This document shows positions 1 through 11,164 of a DNA stretch of 64,000 nucleotides, one piece after another. Under the pieces are notes generated by a model. The model worked only from the letters and a program-made list of their open reading frames with translations. It did not search any database and was not told where the DNA came from. The position numbers were made by a program, and so were the translations under genes. Source of the DNA: Variovorax sp. MHTC-1 (GTDB lineage Bacteria; Pseudomonadota; Gammaproteobacteria; Burkholderiales; Burkholderiaceae_C); the NCBI RefSeq assembly GCF_003984645.1, contig NZ_RWKI01000007.1:1-64000 (forward strand), read 5' to 3'. Position 1 is the first letter of the stretch, and each line of letters opens with the position of its first letter.

Positions 1-1
1 T

Positions 2-1615
2 GGGCACTCGCTGCTCGCGACCCAGCTGGCCTCGCGAATCAGGAAGTCCTGGCGCCGGGAGCTCTCTCTCAGGAAGGTCTTCGAGCACCCGGTGCTCCAT
101 CGGCTGGCGGCGACGCTCCAGGTGCATGGCATGCCGGCGCGCTCGGGACCCGTGTTCGCACCCGCGGGCCGCCATGGAGATCGCAGGCCCTTGTCACATG
201 CCCAGCAGCGCTTGTGGTTCCTCTGGAAGCTGGAACCGGCCAGCGCGGCCTTCAATATTCCTGCGGCCTTCAGCCTGAAAGGCAGGCTCGATCCCGAGGC
301 CTTGCGTTTCGCATTCCAGCAGCTGGTCGAGCGCCACGAAGTCCTGAGAACGGTCTTTCGTGAGGAAGACGGGCAGGGCTGGCAAAGCATCCAGGACGCC
401 TTCGTTCCCGAGGAGTCCATCATCGACTTCGCTGCCGTGCAGGAGGCGCTGCAAGGCGATCGCGTGCAGCAACTCGTCGATGACCAGACGCGCCAGCCCT
501 TCGACCTGGAACGCGGCCCCTTGCTGCGGATCAGCCTGATCCGCCTGGCAGCGGATTCGCATCTCATGGTGGTGGTCATGCACCACATCGTGACCGACGG
601 CTGGTCCATCAGGCTGATGATGAGCGAGTTCGTGCGCTCGTACGCGGCCAGGCTGGACGGACGAACGCCGGAGCTGCCGGCGCTCGGAATCCAGTACGCC
701 GACTTCGCGGCGGAGCAACGCCGCTGGCTGGACGCTGGGGAAATGGAGCGGCAGCTGGCCTATTGGAAAGGCAAGCTCGCGGGTGTCGCGCCCTTGGTGC
801 TGCCGCCCGACAAGCCGATGCCCGCGCGGCGCATGCATCCGGGCGGCGCCGCCAGCCTCTCGCTCGATGCCCGCGCGACCGCGGCGTTGAGGAAGCTGGC
901 ACAGGCGCACGACGCGACACCGTTCATGGTCCTGTTGGCGGTCTTCGCGATCGTGGCTTCCGAGCGCTCCGGCCAGTCGGCCTTCTTCGTCGGGACCGAC
1001 ACGGCCAACCGCAACCGCGAGGAAACCGAAGCGCTGGTCGGCTTCTTCGTCAACCAGCTGGCCCTCGCCATCGACTGCGCGGCAACGCTGTCGCTGTCCG
1101 AGCTGCTGGCGCAGGTGCGCAGCACCGTGGCGGATGCGTCCGATCACCAGGACCTCCCTTTCGATCGCCTGGTGGAATCCATTCGCGTGGGCAGGCGCAG
1201 CGGCCGCGCACCGCTGTTCCAGGTCAAGGTGATCTACCAGGAAGATGCCGGCGCGTCCTTCGTCCTTCCCGGGCTCGAGGTGGCAGACCATCCCGTCGGC
1301 GCGAAGGAGGCGGAGCTCGACCTGATCGTCGCATTCATCGCCGCCGAGGACCACGTCGAGGTCTCCCTCAAGTACGACCGCGAGGTTTTCGAGGACAGCA
1401 GCATCGAGAGCCTCGGCCAGGAGATGGTCGCGGTGCTGCGCGCATGCGTGGCCGATCCCTCGGCGCGCATCGGGGCACTTCGCGCCGTGGCGGCAAACGT
1501 GCAGAGCGCCGCGAGCGCCAGGACGGCACACGAACGCACGCGGCGACTGGCCGGGCTGCGCTCAGCGCTGAAGCCGCGAACCGCGCCCTTGGCACGGCAG
1601 CCATCGCAATCATGA
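2..1615 (+). CDS. Non-ribosomal peptide synthetase, C-terminal part (T-C), 5' end outside window
   Basis: The reading frame is open from the left edge. It begins inside a carrier domain: the first residues read GHSLLATQ, the phosphopantetheine attachment motif. A condensation domain follows, starting around RPLSHAQQRLWFL, with an intact catalytic motif HHIVTDG encoded near 580-600. The protein ends just after this C domain, so it should hand its chain to the next NRPS in trans. The stop overlaps an ATG (ATGA) at 1612, suggesting translational coupling to the hydroxylase gene. The upstream modules, and therefore most of the peptide, lie outside the window. Family assignment is secure; substrate order cannot be read from this fragment. 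Confidence 0.93.
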   Translation, partial: GHSLLATQLASRIRKSWRRELSLRKVFEHPVLHRLAATLQVHGMPARSGPVFAPAGRHGDRRPLSHAQQRLWFLWKLEPASAAFNIPAAFSLKGRLDPEALRFAFQQLVERHEVLRTVFREEDGQGWQSIQDAFVPEESIIDFAAVQEALQGDRVQQLVDDQTRQPFDLERGPLLRISLIRLAADSHLMVVVMHHIVTDGWSIRLMMSEFVRSYAARLDGRTPELPALGIQYADFAAEQRRWLDAGEMERQLAYWKGKLAGVAPLVLPPDKPMPARRMHPGGAASLSLDARATAALRKLAQAHDATPFMVLLAVFAIVASERSGQSAFFVGTDTANRNREETEALVGFFVNQLALAIDCAATLSLSELLAQVRSTVADASDHQDLPFDRLVESIRVGRRSGRAPLFQVKVIYQEDAGASFVLPGLEVADHPVGAKEAELDLIVAFIAAEDHVEVSLKYDREVFEDSSIESLGQEMVAVLRACVADPSARIGALRAVAANVQSAASARTAHERTRRLAGLRSALKPRTAPLARQPSQS

Positions 1616-1635
1616 ATCGACAAGGAGCAAGCATC

Positions 1636-2697
1636 GTGAACATCACCACAAGCAGGCCGAAGATCGGCGGCGTGCGGCGCCAGACCCTGTCCGGCACCAG
1701 CCCGGAGCTGGTGCGCTGGAGCCGCATGTTCGAGTCCGGAGAATTGCCCGCGCTGTGCGAGCCCGAGGTCGCCGGGGTCCGCTTTCCGGAGTGGGCTGCG
1801 CAGCATCAGGAAGAGATCCATCGCCGCCTTCTCGCGCACGGCGCGATCCTGTTCCGCGGCTTCGCAGTGACGAGCGCGGAGGACTTCAATCGCTGCATCG
1901 ATGGCGTCTCGGGCGGCGCGCTGGAATACAAGTTCCGGGCATCGCCGCGAACGCAGATCCAGAAGGACCTGAACGTCTACACATCCACCGACTACCCGGC
2001 CCAGGAGAGCATCTTTCCGCACAACGAGCATTCGTACTCGCCGATCTTCCCGCTGCATCTCTTCCTGTACTGCGACACGCCGGCGCTGACGGGCGGCGAG
2101 ACGCCCATCGGCAGCACCCGGCTGCTGCTGAGCCGCATTCGTGCGGATGTTCGCGAAGCTTTCGAGCGCAAGAAGATCATGTACGTGCGCAACTACGGCG
2201 AAGGCTTCGGCCTGCCGTGGCAGACCGTGTTCCAGACCACCGACCGCAGCACGGTCGAGAGCTACTGCCGCGGCGTGGGAATCCAGGTGGAATGGAAAGG
2301 CGGCGACCGATTGCGCACGCGCCAGGTCGGCCCGGCCCTGATGCGTCACCCGAAGACGGGCGAGGCCGTATGGTTCAACCACGGCACCTTCTTCCACGAA
2401 CTCACGCTGCCGGCGGTGGTGCGCAGCCAGCTGCGCAGCGAGTTCGCCTCCGAGGAGCTGCCGCAGAACACCTTCTACGGCGACGGCTCGCCCATCGAGC
2501 CCGAATTCGTCGAGCACCTGCAGGCCGAGTACCAGGGCGTGATGGTCCAGTTCCCCTGGCGGAAGGGAGACGTGCTGATGCTCGACAACATGCTGGCCCT
2601 GCATGGCCGCGGACCGTTCAGCGGGCCGCGCCGCGTGATGGTCGCGATGGCGCAGGCCTGCAGCAGCGCCGAGCTGGCGATGGGAGAAGCCGCATGA
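1636..2697 (+). CDS. SyrP-like TauD/TfdA-family Fe(II)/2-oxoglutarate hydroxylase
   Basis: Predicted 353-residue non-heme iron dioxygenase of the TauD/TfdA superfamily. The iron-binding motif is visible as FPHNEHSY (His-x-Glu), with the distal His in ALHGRGPF near the C-terminus. Relatives in siderophore and syringomycin clusters hydroxylate the beta carbon of Asp or His while it is bound to a carrier domain. The gene sits between two NRPS genes and shares a 4-base ATGA overlap with the next one, so a role on a module-bound residue is the natural inference. The GTG start at 1636 is chosen because AAGGAG lies 8 bases upstream; an ATG at 1612 overlapping the previous stop is the alternative and lacks a ribosome-binding site. 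The residue hydroxylated is not fixed by sequence alone. Confidence 0.85.
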   Translation: MNITTSRPKIGGVRRQTLSGTSPELVRWSRMFESGELPALCEPEVAGVRFPEWAAQHQEEIHRRLLAHGAILFRGFAVTSAEDFNRCIDGVSGGALEYKFRASPRTQIQKDLNVYTSTDYPAQESIFPHNEHSYSPIFPLHLFLYCDTPALTGGETPIGSTRLLLSRIRADVREAFERKKIMYVRNYGEGFGLPWQTVFQTTDRSTVESYCRGVGIQVEWKGGDRLRTRQVGPALMRHPKTGEAVWFNHGTFFHELTLPAVVRSQLRSEFASEELPQNTFYGDGSPIEPEFVEHLQAEYQGVMVQFPWRKGDVLMLDNMLALHGRGPFSGPRRVMVAMAQACSSAELAMGEAA

Positions 2698-5600
2698 CGG
2701 CGCAGAACGAAATTCTCGAAGGCTACCGGCTGTCCTCCCAGCAGTGCGGCGTGCATGTGCCGCATCCACTCGCATCTGGGCAGCAGGCCGTCCCGGTGAC
2801 CGCGGTGCTGGTCGAAGGGCCGGCGCCGGGCAGCGTGCGGCCGGAGGCACTGCGCCGCGCGCTCGAGCGGCGGATCGAGCAGCACGAGATCCTGCGCACC
2901 GTGTACCGGCCGGTCGCGGGCCTCGACTATCCCCTGCAGTACGTGATGCCGCGGCTGGCGCCCGCATGGACTGTGCTCGACGGCGCGATCGAGGACGACG
3001 CCTTGATGAACGCGGCGCGTGCCGCCGTCCACCCGCAGGACGGCCCCGTGCTGAGTGCCGTGCTGGCCGTGGCTCCGGAAGGAGGGCTGCGATGGGCGCT
3101 TGCCGCACCCGGCTACGGCCTGGACGCCGTCGCCATCCAGGAGCTCGTGGCCTCCTGCCTTCAGGCCTGCGCCGCAGGCGAGGCGCCGCCGGCCGGCGAG
3201 GACGAAGTGCTGCAGTACCCAGACTACGCGGCCTGGCAGCGCGAGTTGTTCGCCGGCGAGCTGGGGCAGGAAGGCGCGCGCTTCTGGCAAGCGCAGGCCG
3301 GGCCGGCCTTGCGCCTGCCCTTCGAGACCCAAGGGACCGGAGGCCGCGGTTCCTCGCAGACGCTGGCACTGGACCCCGTGGCGGCCCGCGCCGTCTCCGG
3401 CCTCGGCCGACGCATGGACCTGCCCGTCGAGTCGATCCTGGCAGGCCTGTGGACAGGCTTCATGGCGCGGATCGCGCAGACCGACGGCCTGTTCTTCGAT
3501 TGGCATTGCAGCGCGAAGGCCGACGAGTTGAAGGGTGCGCTGGGCTGCTTCGTCAACCGGCTGCCGGTGTCGGTGAAGATCGATGCCGAAGCGCCCGTCG
3601 ATGCGCTGGTTCGCTCGGTGGCCGATCAGCTGCGGGACGCTGCGTCCTGGCACGAGTGCTTCGACAGCGCGAGCTTCCTCGACGGCCTGGCGCGCGAAGG
3701 CCGGCGCAAGCAAGGCCTGGCGTTCGCTCATCTGCGCCTGCTCGACCTGCCCGGCGGCTGGGTCTGCAGGCGCGTCGATGCACCCGCGGACGGCGCACGC
3801 CTGCGCTGCGAGTGCATCGAAGCCCAAGACCGGTGGATGCTGCGCTGGACGGCGACCGATGCCCATGCGCCCGAGACGATCGCCACATGGATGCGCCAGT
3901 TCGCGACGCTGCTCGCGAACGTGCAGACGGATCCCACCCTGCCATGGCGCCGCAGGTCCGTGCTGGGCGTTGCGGAACGCGCCCGGATCCTCGGCCACGC
4001 CGCCCGGCCTTGCATCGCCCCGCGCACCGACACCTTGCACCGGCTCTTCGAGGCGCAGGCCGAGCGCGATCCGGACGCCGTCGCGCTGGTCTGCGGCGAA
4101 GAGCGGCTGAGCTATAGCGAGCTCGATGCGCGTGCCGATCGCCTCGCTCACCGGTTGCGGGCACGCGGCGCCGGCATCGAGCAGGTCATCGGCGTTCACC
4201 TGGGCCGCTCGGTCCACGCGATCGCCGCCATGCTGGCAGTGATGAAGACCGGCGCCGCCTATGCGCCGCTCGATCCGGCCTACCCGGCGGAGCGGATCGC
4301 GCTGATGGTGGCGGATGCGCAGATCTCGACCGTCATCGCGCAGAGTGCGGAACGTCCACAGTTGAGCGGCCTCGACGTGGACGTGGTGTGCGTCGACGAC
4401 GAGTCCGGAAAGGCGGATGCCGGCGTCGCATCGCGGCCCGTGGTGGCCGGCGGCAACCTGGCCTACTTGATCTACACCTCGGGTACGACGGGCCGGCCCA
4501 AGGGCGTGATGGTCAGCCATGCCAATGCAGTGGCCTCCACCGTCGCCCGGTCCACCTTCTACCGCGAGCGCGCTTCGCGCTTCCTGCTGCTATCCCCGTT
4601 CTCGTTCGACAGTTCGGTGGCCGGCATCTTCTGGACCCTGGGGCAGGGCGGAACGCTGTACCTGCCGACCGAAGACGCCCATCGCGATGCGGCGCGGATC
4701 GCGGGCCTGATCGGCCGCCACGGCATCTCGCATGTGCTGACGCTGCCTTCGTTCTACAAGCAGATCCTGGAAGGGCTGGATGAAGGCAGCAGCCTGCGCT
4801 GCGCCGTTGTGGCGGGCGAGGCCTGTCACGCCGACGTGGTGGAGATGCACCAGCGCCGCGTGCCTGCTGCCGCGCTGGTGAACGAGTACGGCCCCACGGA
4901 GGGAACCGTCTGGTCCAACGCATTCCGGATCGAAACGCCGGCCTTCGAAGGCCAGCGCATTCCCATCGGGCGTGCCATTCCCTCGATGCGCGGCTACGTG
5001 CTCGACGAGGAGCTGGAACTGTGTCCCATCGGGATGCCGGGCGAGTGGTACATCGGCGGCGATGGCATCACGCGCGGCTACTGCGCGCGGCCCGGCCTGA
5101 CGGCGCAGCGCTTCGTCGCCGATCCCTTCGCGTCCGGCGAGCGGCTCTATCGCAGCGGAGACCGGGTGCGGCAGCGGCCCGACGGAGAGATCGAATACCT
5201 GGGCCGGATGGACAGCCAGGTCAAGCTGCGCGGGCATCGCATCGAACTGGGCGAGATCGAGGAGGGCCTGCTCGCCCATGAACGGGTGCGCGAGGCCGTT
5301 GCCCTGGTGCATGACGACACGGACCTCGGCCAGCGGCTGCTGGCTTGCGTTGCGGCCGATACCGAAGGGGAAGCCGATGCCGGCGCCTTGCGCGAATCGC
5401 TGGAGTCGCACCTGCGCCGCCGCCTGCCCGCGTTCATGGTGCCGGCGCGCTTCGTCGTGGTGTCCCGCTTCCCGGCCATGCCCAACGGCAAGATCGACCG
5501 CCAGGCCTTGCTGGCCTTGAGCGACGCGGGCCCGCGCCCGGCCTTCGTCGCGCCCCGCAACGAGGTCGAACGCACCCTGGCGGAGATCTGGGAGGCCGTG

Positions 5601-5843
5601 CTCAAGGTGGAGCAGGTGGGTCTGGACGACAACTTCTTCGATCTGGGCGGGCATTCGCTGCTGGCCACGCAGGTCACGGCCCGGATCCGGCAGCGGCTGT
5701 CGGCCGACCTGCCGCTGCGCGAGCTGTTCGACGTGGCCACCCTGAGCGAGCTGGCTGCGCGCGTGCAGGCGCACATCGATGCGGGAAAGGACGAGGTCGC
5801 GCTGATGGAAGACCTGCTGGCCGATGCGGAGGCGGGCCGGTGA
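2694..5843 (+). CDS. NRPS module: interface-like (degenerate C) - A (His-like code) - T
   Basis: Protein of 1049 residues. Residues 1 to about 440 have a condensation-like fold, but where HHxxxDG is expected (about 138-145) the sequence is APGYGLDA, so it should not condense. This matches the 'interface' domains that recruit beta-hydroxylases in siderophore NRPSs. The adenylation domain (about 445-960) has [11 protein letters not shown] and NGKIDR. Aligned by eye to GrsA, its pocket reads D-S-A-T-V-A-E-V-W-K, close to the published histidine code DSELTAEVCK. The carrier domain ends the protein with [13 protein letters not shown]. The preceding protein supplies an active C domain, so together they form a split C-I-A-T module. 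Start ATG 2694 overlaps the hydroxylase stop. Confidence 0.9.
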   Translation: MTAQNEILEGYRLSSQQCGVHVPHPLASGQQAVPVTAVLVEGPAPGSVRPEALRRALERRIEQHEILRTVYRPVAGLDYPLQYVMPRLAPAWTVLDGAIEDDALMNAARAAVHPQDGPVLSAVLAVAPEGGLRWALAAPGYGLDAVAIQELVASCLQACAAGEAPPAGEDEVLQYPDYAAWQRELFAGELGQEGARFWQAQAGPALRLPFETQGTGGRGSSQTLALDPVAARAVSGLGRRMDLPVESILAGLWTGFMARIAQTDGLFFDWHCSAKADELKGALGCFVNRLPVSVKIDAEAPVDALVRSVADQLRDAASWHECFDSASFLDGLAREGRRKQGLAFAHLRLLDLPGGWVCRRVDAPADGARLRCECIEAQDRWMLRWTATDAHAPETIATWMRQFATLLANVQTDPTLPWRRRSVLGVAERARILGHAARPCIAPRTDTLHRLFEAQAERDPDAVALVCGEERLSYSELDARADRLAHRLRARGAGIEQVIGVHLGRSVHAIAAMLAVMKTGAAYAPLDPAYPAERIALMVADAQISTVIAQSAERPQLSGLDVDVVCVDDESGKADAGVASRPVVAGGNLAYLIYTSGTTGRPKGVMVSHANAVASTVARSTFYRERASRFLLLSPFSFDSSVAGIFWTLGQGGTLYLPTEDAHRDAARIAGLIGRHGISHVLTLPSFYKQILEGLDEGSSLRCAVVAGEACHADVVEMHQRRVPAAALVNEYGPTEGTVWSNAFRIETPAFEGQRIPIGRAIPSMRGYVLDEELELCPIGMPGEWYIGGDGITRGYCARPGLTAQRFVADPFASGERLYRSGDRVRQRPDGEIEYLGRMDSQVKLRGHRIELGEIEEGLLAHERVREAVALVHDDTDLGQRLLACVAADTEGEADAGALRESLESHLRRRLPAFMVPARFVVVSRFPAMPNGKIDRQALLALSDAGPRPAFVAPRNEVERTLAEIWEAVLKVEQVGLDDNFFDLGGHSLLATQVTARIRQRLSADLPLRELFDVATLSELAARVQAHIDAGKDEVALMEDLLADAEAGR

Positions 5844-8800
5844 CGAATGCGGGCACATTGACGCGCGCGCAGACCGAGTCCATCGCGCGCCGCCTGTTTT
5901 CTCTCGAGCCCGAAGCGCGCCGCGCGGTGCTGCGCAAGATGATCGACCAAGGCTTGAACCCGGGCCGGCTGCCGATTCTCGCGGGCCGGCGTCAGGCGGC
6001 CGATGCGCTGTCCTACGCGCAGGCGCGCCAGTGGTTCCTGTGGCAGCTGGAGCCCGAGGGCACGGCGTACCACGTCACGGGCGCGCTGAGGCTTAAGGGC
6101 GAGCTGGACGAGACCGCCTTGCGCAGCAGCTTCGAAGCACTGGTGGTGCGCCACGAGGCACTGCGCACGGTGTTCCGCGCGAACGCCGAAGGCATGGCCG
6201 AGCAGATCGTGCAGGAAGCCATCGAACTCGACCTGCCGCTGATCGACTTGCGCCTTGCCGATGGCGCCGAACGCGAAGCGCGAGCGTTGCGGGAAGCAAG
6301 GCGCTTGAGCCAGATGCCCTTCGATCTGGGTACCGGCCCGCTGCTGCGCGCGGCGCTGATCCGCATGTCCGTGGACGAGCACATCCTGGTGGTGGTGATG
6401 CACCACATCGTCTCCGACGGCTGGTCGATGCGGCTGGTGGTGGACGAGTTCGTGGCGCAGTACCGCGCACGCGTGTTGGGCGGACAAGTGCAGCAAGCGC
6501 CGCTGCCCATCCAGTACGCCGACTATGCCGCCTGGCAGCGGGAATGGCTGGAGGCCGGCGAACAGGAGCGGCAGCTGCGCTACTGGAAGGCACAGCTCGG
6601 CGGCGAGCATCCCGTGCTGCAAATGCCCACCGACCATGCAAGGCAGCCCGAGGGACGCTACCGTGCCGGCAAGCACAGCATCGAGCTGCCGCCCGACCTC
6701 GTGCAGGGCCTCGCCCGGCGAGCGCAGGCGCATGGCGCGACCCTCTTCATGGTGCTGCTGGCCGGTTGGCAGGCGCTGCTGCACCGCTACACCGGCCAGG
6801 CCGACATCCGCGTGGGCGTGCCCATCGCCAACCGCCACCGGGTGGAGACCGAGGGCGTGGTGGGCCTGTTCGTCAACACACAGGTGCTGCGCGGCGTGGT
6901 CAATGGGCGCATGAGCCTCGCGCAACTCCTTCAACAGGCCAAGGAAGCCGCCCTGGGCGCACAAGCGCACCAGGACCTGCCCTTCGAGCAGCTGGTGGAG
7001 GCCCTGCAGCCGGAGCGCAGCCTGAGCCACAGCCCGCTGTTCCAGGTGATGTACAACCACCAGCGGGAAGACTACCGTGCGCTGGCGCAGTTGCCCGGAC
7101 TCACGCTGCAGAGCTACGCGCTGGGCGAGCAGGCGGCGCAGTTCGAGCTGTCGCTGGACACCGACGAACACCCCGATGGTCGGATCGACGCCGCCTTGAC
7201 GTACGCGGTGGAGCTGTTCGAGGCGAGCACCATCGAGCGGCTGGGCATGCACTACCTGGCGATGCTGAAAGTGCTGGCCGATGCGCCGCAGCGGGCGGTG
7301 GGCGATATCGATCTGCTCCATGAATCCGAGCATCGGCAGCTTCTGCAGTGGGGCGTGAACGATCAGCGCTATCCCTATGCGCAGCCGGTGCACCGCTTGA
7401 TCGAGCAGCAGGTGCGCAAGAGCCCGGACGCCTCGGCACTCGTCTTCGGCGATGCGCAGCTGAGCTACGCCGAACTCAACACCCGGGCCAACCGCCTGGC
7501 GCACCGCCTGATCAGGCAGGGCGTGGGTCCCGAGGTGCGGGTGGGCATTGCGCTGGAGCGCTCCCTCGAGATGGTGGTGGGCCTGCTGGCGATCCTGAAG
7601 GCCGGTGGCGCCTATGTGCCGCTGGACCCGGAATATCCGGCCGAGCGCCTGGCCTACATGGTGGGCGACAGCGCCATCGCGCTGCTGCTGACGCAGAGCC
7701 ATCTGCGCCATCTTCAGCCCGAAGTGCCCACGCTCGAGATCGACACGCTGGACTTGAGCGACGAGCCCGACCACGACCCCGAGGGCGAGGTGCACGGCGA
7801 CAACCTCGCCTATGCCATCTACACCTCAGGATCCACCGGAAGACCCAAGGGCGCAGCCAACCGCCATCGCTCGTTGTTCAACCGCCTGGCCTGGATGCAG
7901 AGCGCCTATGGACTCGGCCCGACCGACACCGTGCTGCAGAAGACCCCCTTCAGCTTCGACGTCTCGGTGTGGGAATTCTTCTGGCCGCTGATGCACGGCG
8001 CGCGCCTGGCCGTGGCACGGCCCGGCGACCATCGCGACCCGGCGCGCCTGGTCGCACTGATCCGCCAGCACGGGATCAGCACCATCCACTTCGTGCCCTC
8101 GATGCTGCAAGCCTTCCTGGCCCACGACGACATCGAGGCCTGCGTCAGCCTGAAGCGCATCGTGTGCAGCGGCGAGGCGCTGCCAGCGGAGCTGCAGAAC
8201 CGGGTCTTCGAGCGCCTGCCGCAGGCGGGGCTCTACAACCTCTATGGCCCTACCGAAGCGGCGATCGATGTCACGCACTGGACCTGCAGGCCGGACGGCC
8301 TGAACCACGTCGCGATCGGGCAGCCCATTGCCCACACGCAGACCTGGGTGCTGGACGCCGCCCTGAAACAGGTGCCCGCGGGCACGCCGGGCGAGCTCTA
8401 CCTCGGCGGTATCGGCCTGGCGCGCGGCTACCTCAACCGCGCCGGCCTGACGGCCGAACGCTTCGTGGCCGATCCCTTCGACGACATGGGCGCGAGGCTC
8501 TATCGCACCGGCGACCTGGTGCGCTGGAGGCGGGACGGGCAGTTGGAGTACCTGGGCCGCGTCGATCACCAGGTGAAGATCCGGGGCCTGCGCATCGAGC
8601 TCGGAGAGATCGAGGCGCAACTGCTGGCGCAGCCTGCCGTGAGGGAGGCGGTGGTGGTGGCGCAGGAGGGCCCGGCGGGGGCACGGCTGATCGCCTACGT
8701 CTCTGGGGCTGAACCCAATGTGAGCGAGCTGCGCAGACAGCTGGCGAAGAGCCTGCCGGAGTACATGGTGCCGGGCGCGATCGTGCTGCTGGAGACGCTG

Positions 8801-10015
8801 CCGCTCAATGCCAACGGCAAGGTGGACCGCAAGGCGCTGCCGGAGCCGGGGCCGGGCGGCGGCAGCGAGCAGGCCTACCAGGCACCGCGGGGTGAAGTGG
8901 AAGAGGCGCTCGCGGCGATCTGGGCCGAGCTGCTGGGCATCGAGCGCGTCGGGCGGCACGACAGCTTCTTCGAGCTCGGCGGGCATTCATTGCTCTTGCT
9001 GAAGCTCTTCAAGCGGGTTCAGCTTCGCTTCGGCGAAGACAAGATTGCATTGGCGGACTTCTTCAATTCTCCGGCGCTGCACCAGCAGGCAGCCCAAATC
9101 GAAGGACTGGGCCCGGCATCGGCCGACGTGGTCGTGCTCAACGCGGGAGGGTCGGGCGTTCCGCTCTACTGCTTCCCCGGCATCTATGGGAACGCGACCG
9201 AGTTCGCGGAGATCGCCAAGGCGGTCGGTGCCGATCGACCCGTGTATGGCTTCGTCTGCCACAGCCTGTCGTCCGACGAGCGTTGGGTGAACCGCAGCGT
9301 GGAGGCGCTCGCGGCACGGCACGCCCGCTTCATCGTCGAGACCGCGACGGCCGGCAGCTGCGCATTGCTCGGCTGGAGCTTCGGCGGCGATCTGGCGCAC
9401 GAGACGGCGAGGCAACTGGAGGGCGTCCTGGATGTGCGCTTCGCCGGCGTCATCGATGTTTCCGAACTCGATGCCGGTGTCTATCGCGAGGCACAGGAGG
9501 CGGCGTCGTCCGCGGACCAGGACCCGGAGCGCTGGATCGCAGGCTCGCGCATGAAGACACATTGGGAAGGCCTGTTGGGCGCCATGCGGCAGGACGACAG
9601 GAACGCGGCCCTCGACCACCTGCGCCGGGTGGCGGCGTCGGTGCCCCGGGACGGCCCGGAGATCGGGTCGCGCGAGTACGACCTGTGGGTGGTGATGCGG
9701 CTGGCGTGGATGATGCGCAACCACAGCCGTCGGCGCGCGCGCGTGCCGCTCCATGTCTGGGCCGCCGAAGCCACGCTGAGGGATCGCCGCCTGGTCATGC
9801 GCCCGTGGGCATCCTTCACTGCCGTCGCTTCGAACCACGTGATCGCCGGCGTGACGCACAAGAGCATCCTCGGCCACCCGGAACTGCTGAACCGGCTCAA
9901 GAACCTCTTGAGCGAAGCCGATCCTGGAGGTAAGCGTGCCTGCGATGCGAATGGCTGGTCCGCTGGAGGACCTGCCGCGCCTTGCGCTTCTTCCACCAGA
10001 TCCATGCACCCGTGA
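5840..10015 (+). CDS. NRPS terminal module: C - A (Ser code) - T - thioesterase
   Basis: Protein of 1391 residues. After a short N-terminal linker, the condensation domain carries HHIVSDG (about residue 187). The adenylation domain has [11 protein letters not shown], and its pocket, aligned by eye to GrsA, reads D-V-W-H-V-S-L-I-D-K, matching serine codes. A carrier domain (FFELGGHSL, about 1045) is followed by a type I thioesterase with GWSFGG at about 1177, so this protein ends the assembly line by releasing or cyclising the peptide. The GTG start overlaps the previous stop (GTGA). The last 119 bases overlap the end of the converging PepSY gene, and the final residues look like non-family sequence read on the opposite strand of that gene. 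Confidence 0.93.
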   Translation: MTNAGTLTRAQTESIARRLFSLEPEARRAVLRKMIDQGLNPGRLPILAGRRQAADALSYAQARQWFLWQLEPEGTAYHVTGALRLKGELDETALRSSFEALVVRHEALRTVFRANAEGMAEQIVQEAIELDLPLIDLRLADGAEREARALREARRLSQMPFDLGTGPLLRAALIRMSVDEHILVVVMHHIVSDGWSMRLVVDEFVAQYRARVLGGQVQQAPLPIQYADYAAWQREWLEAGEQERQLRYWKAQLGGEHPVLQMPTDHARQPEGRYRAGKHSIELPPDLVQGLARRAQAHGATLFMVLLAGWQALLHRYTGQADIRVGVPIANRHRVETEGVVGLFVNTQVLRGVVNGRMSLAQLLQQAKEAALGAQAHQDLPFEQLVEALQPERSLSHSPLFQVMYNHQREDYRALAQLPGLTLQSYALGEQAAQFELSLDTDEHPDGRIDAALTYAVELFEASTIERLGMHYLAMLKVLADAPQRAVGDIDLLHESEHRQLLQWGVNDQRYPYAQPVHRLIEQQVRKSPDASALVFGDAQLSYAELNTRANRLAHRLIRQGVGPEVRVGIALERSLEMVVGLLAILKAGGAYVPLDPEYPAERLAYMVGDSAIALLLTQSHLRHLQPEVPTLEIDTLDLSDEPDHDPEGEVHGDNLAYAIYTSGSTGRPKGAANRHRSLFNRLAWMQSAYGLGPTDTVLQKTPFSFDVSVWEFFWPLMHGARLAVARPGDHRDPARLVALIRQHGISTIHFVPSMLQAFLAHDDIEACVSLKRIVCSGEALPAELQNRVFERLPQAGLYNLYGPTEAAIDVTHWTCRPDGLNHVAIGQPIAHTQTWVLDAALKQVPAGTPGELYLGGIGLARGYLNRAGLTAERFVADPFDDMGARLYRTGDLVRWRRDGQLEYLGRVDHQVKIRGLRIELGEIEAQLLAQPAVREAVVVAQEGPAGARLIAYVSGAEPNVSELRRQLAKSLPEYMVPGAIVLLETLPLNANGKVDRKALPEPGPGGGSEQAYQAPRGEVEEALAAIWAELLGIERVGRHDSFFELGGHSLLLLKLFKRVQLRFGEDKIALADFFNSPALHQQAAQIEGLGPASADVVVLNAGGSGVPLYCFPGIYGNATEFAEIAKAVGADRPVYGFVCHSLSSDERWVNRSVEALAARHARFIVETATAGSCALLGWSFGGDLAHETARQLEGVLDVRFAGVIDVSELDAGVYREAQEAASSADQDPERWIAGSRMKTHWEGLLGAMRQDDRNAALDHLRRVAASVPRDGPEIGSREYDLWVVMRLAWMMRNHSRRRARVPLHVWAAEATLRDRRLVMRPWASFTAVASNHVIAGVTHKSILGHPELLNRLKNLLSEADPGGKRACDANGWSAGGPAAPCASSTRSMHP

Positions 10016-11150
10016 TCGACAGCACCGTGACCACGACACCGAGCAGCGCGACGAGGACGCGGTAGAAAGTCCCGAAGACCCTGCCCGTGTGGAGAGCGCG
10101 CAGCCATTCGGACAGCACATTGCCGCGCGCGGCACTGCGCTCGAAATGCATGGCGATCGCCTGGCCGCTGCGGCCGTCGATCCAGATGTCCGAGGCCGCG
10201 CCGTGCTCGCGGATGTCGAGCGCCGTGTGCGATCGGTACAGGTACGCGCCCAATGCGGGCCGGTACCAGAGACTGCTTTCCGCACGGATCGCAAAGCCGC
10301 GGTCGGCGGCTTCGCGTTGCAGCAGGGCGCTGCCGATGGCACGGGCCTCGCGCCAGGCGATTCGGGGCTGGTAGTCTGGCTCGGCCAGGCGGCGGATCTC
10401 GGTGTCGTCGAAGCGGAACGCCAGGGACATCAGCGGTTGATAGACCACCGTTCTCAGGTTCAGCATCACGCTCGACCAGGCGAAGACCAGGAGCAGCAGC
10501 CAGCACCACAGGCCGAGGGACCGATGGAGGTCGAACATCCGTCTGAAGGCCGACGCGCCGCGCTTGATGGACCAGGCCGCCTTCCACTTGGCGAACAAGG
10601 GCGACCTGCCGGGCAGCGTGAGCACGAAGCCGATGAAGCAGTCCAGCGTCCACATCAGCGCGACCACGCCCATGAACAGCTTGCCCCACGGATGGGGCAG
10701 GGCGAGCGCTTCGTGAACACGCCAGATGAAGGGCACGATGTTCTCGCGCCGGAAGACACCGTCGTCGAGGAGCGCGCCCCATTTCCTGCCGCCCAGATAG
10801 TCGCCCGTGTACGGGTCGAAGAAGACCTCGTCCATGTCGAGCGCGGGAAGCCGAGCGTCTGCTGCGCCGGGACGCGGCCACAAGAAGAATTTCGCGGAGG
10901 CGCCGGGGCCCGGAAAGGGCAGGTAGTCGGCCCGCGCTTGCGGGAAACGGGCTTCGACCCGCTCGCGCAGGACGAACGGGTCGATCGCCGCAGCGCCGGG
11001 CCTGGCCTCGACGACGAAGAGCCGCGGGTTAATCAGCGCCTCGAGTTCGTCCTTGAAGGCCAGCAGGCTTCCGGTGAGTCCGGCCAGGCCCAGGAACAGG
11101 GCCGTGGCCAGTCCGATCCAGCGGTGCAGGCGAACGAATGCGTGGCGCAT
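9897..11150 (-). CDS. PepSY-associated TM-helix protein (siderophore-locus membrane protein)
   Basis: Predicted 417-residue inner-membrane protein of the PepSY_TM family. It starts [20 protein letters not shown], with a first membrane helix, and has further hydrophobic segments around [36 protein letters not shown] and the C-terminal [21 protein letters not shown] PepSY-like periplasmic part lies between helices. Members near TonB receptors are often proposed to reduce ferric siderophores in the periplasm or to aid iron release; that role is inference. The ATG at 11150 is 14 bases after the receptor gene's stop, so the two are probably co-transcribed. The longer frame to 11234 would run into the receptor gene and is rejected. 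The 3' end overlaps the NRPS gene tail to tail. Confidence 0.85.
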   Translation of the reverse strand: MRHAFVRLHRWIGLATALFLGLAGLTGSLLAFKDELEALINPRLFVVEARPGAAAIDPFVLRERVEARFPQARADYLPFPGPGASAKFFLWPRPGAADARLPALDMDEVFFDPYTGDYLGGRKWGALLDDGVFRRENIVPFIWRVHEALALPHPWGKLFMGVVALMWTLDCFIGFVLTLPGRSPLFAKWKAAWSIKRGASAFRRMFDLHRSLGLWCWLLLLVFAWSSVMLNLRTVVYQPLMSLAFRFDDTEIRRLAEPDYQPRIAWREARAIGSALLQREAADRGFAIRAESSLWYRPALGAYLYRSHTALDIREHGAASDIWIDGRSGQAIAMHFERSAARGNVLSEWLRALHTGRVFGTFYRVLVALLGVVVTVLSITGAWIWWKKRKARQVLQRTSHSHRRHAYLQDRLRSRGS

Positions 11151-11164
11151 GCCGCGTGCCGGGG

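Noticed and set aside
194..1531. Long minus-strand frame opposite the NRPS C domain
   Set aside because: It mirrors the NRPS gene in a GC-rich sequence, has no family pattern and no ribosome-binding site. The plus-strand frame has clear NRPS motifs.
1234..3369. 711-residue minus-strand frame across the hydroxylase gene
   Set aside because: Arginine/alanine-rich shadow frame typical of high-GC coding DNA; the plus strand carries conserved genes.
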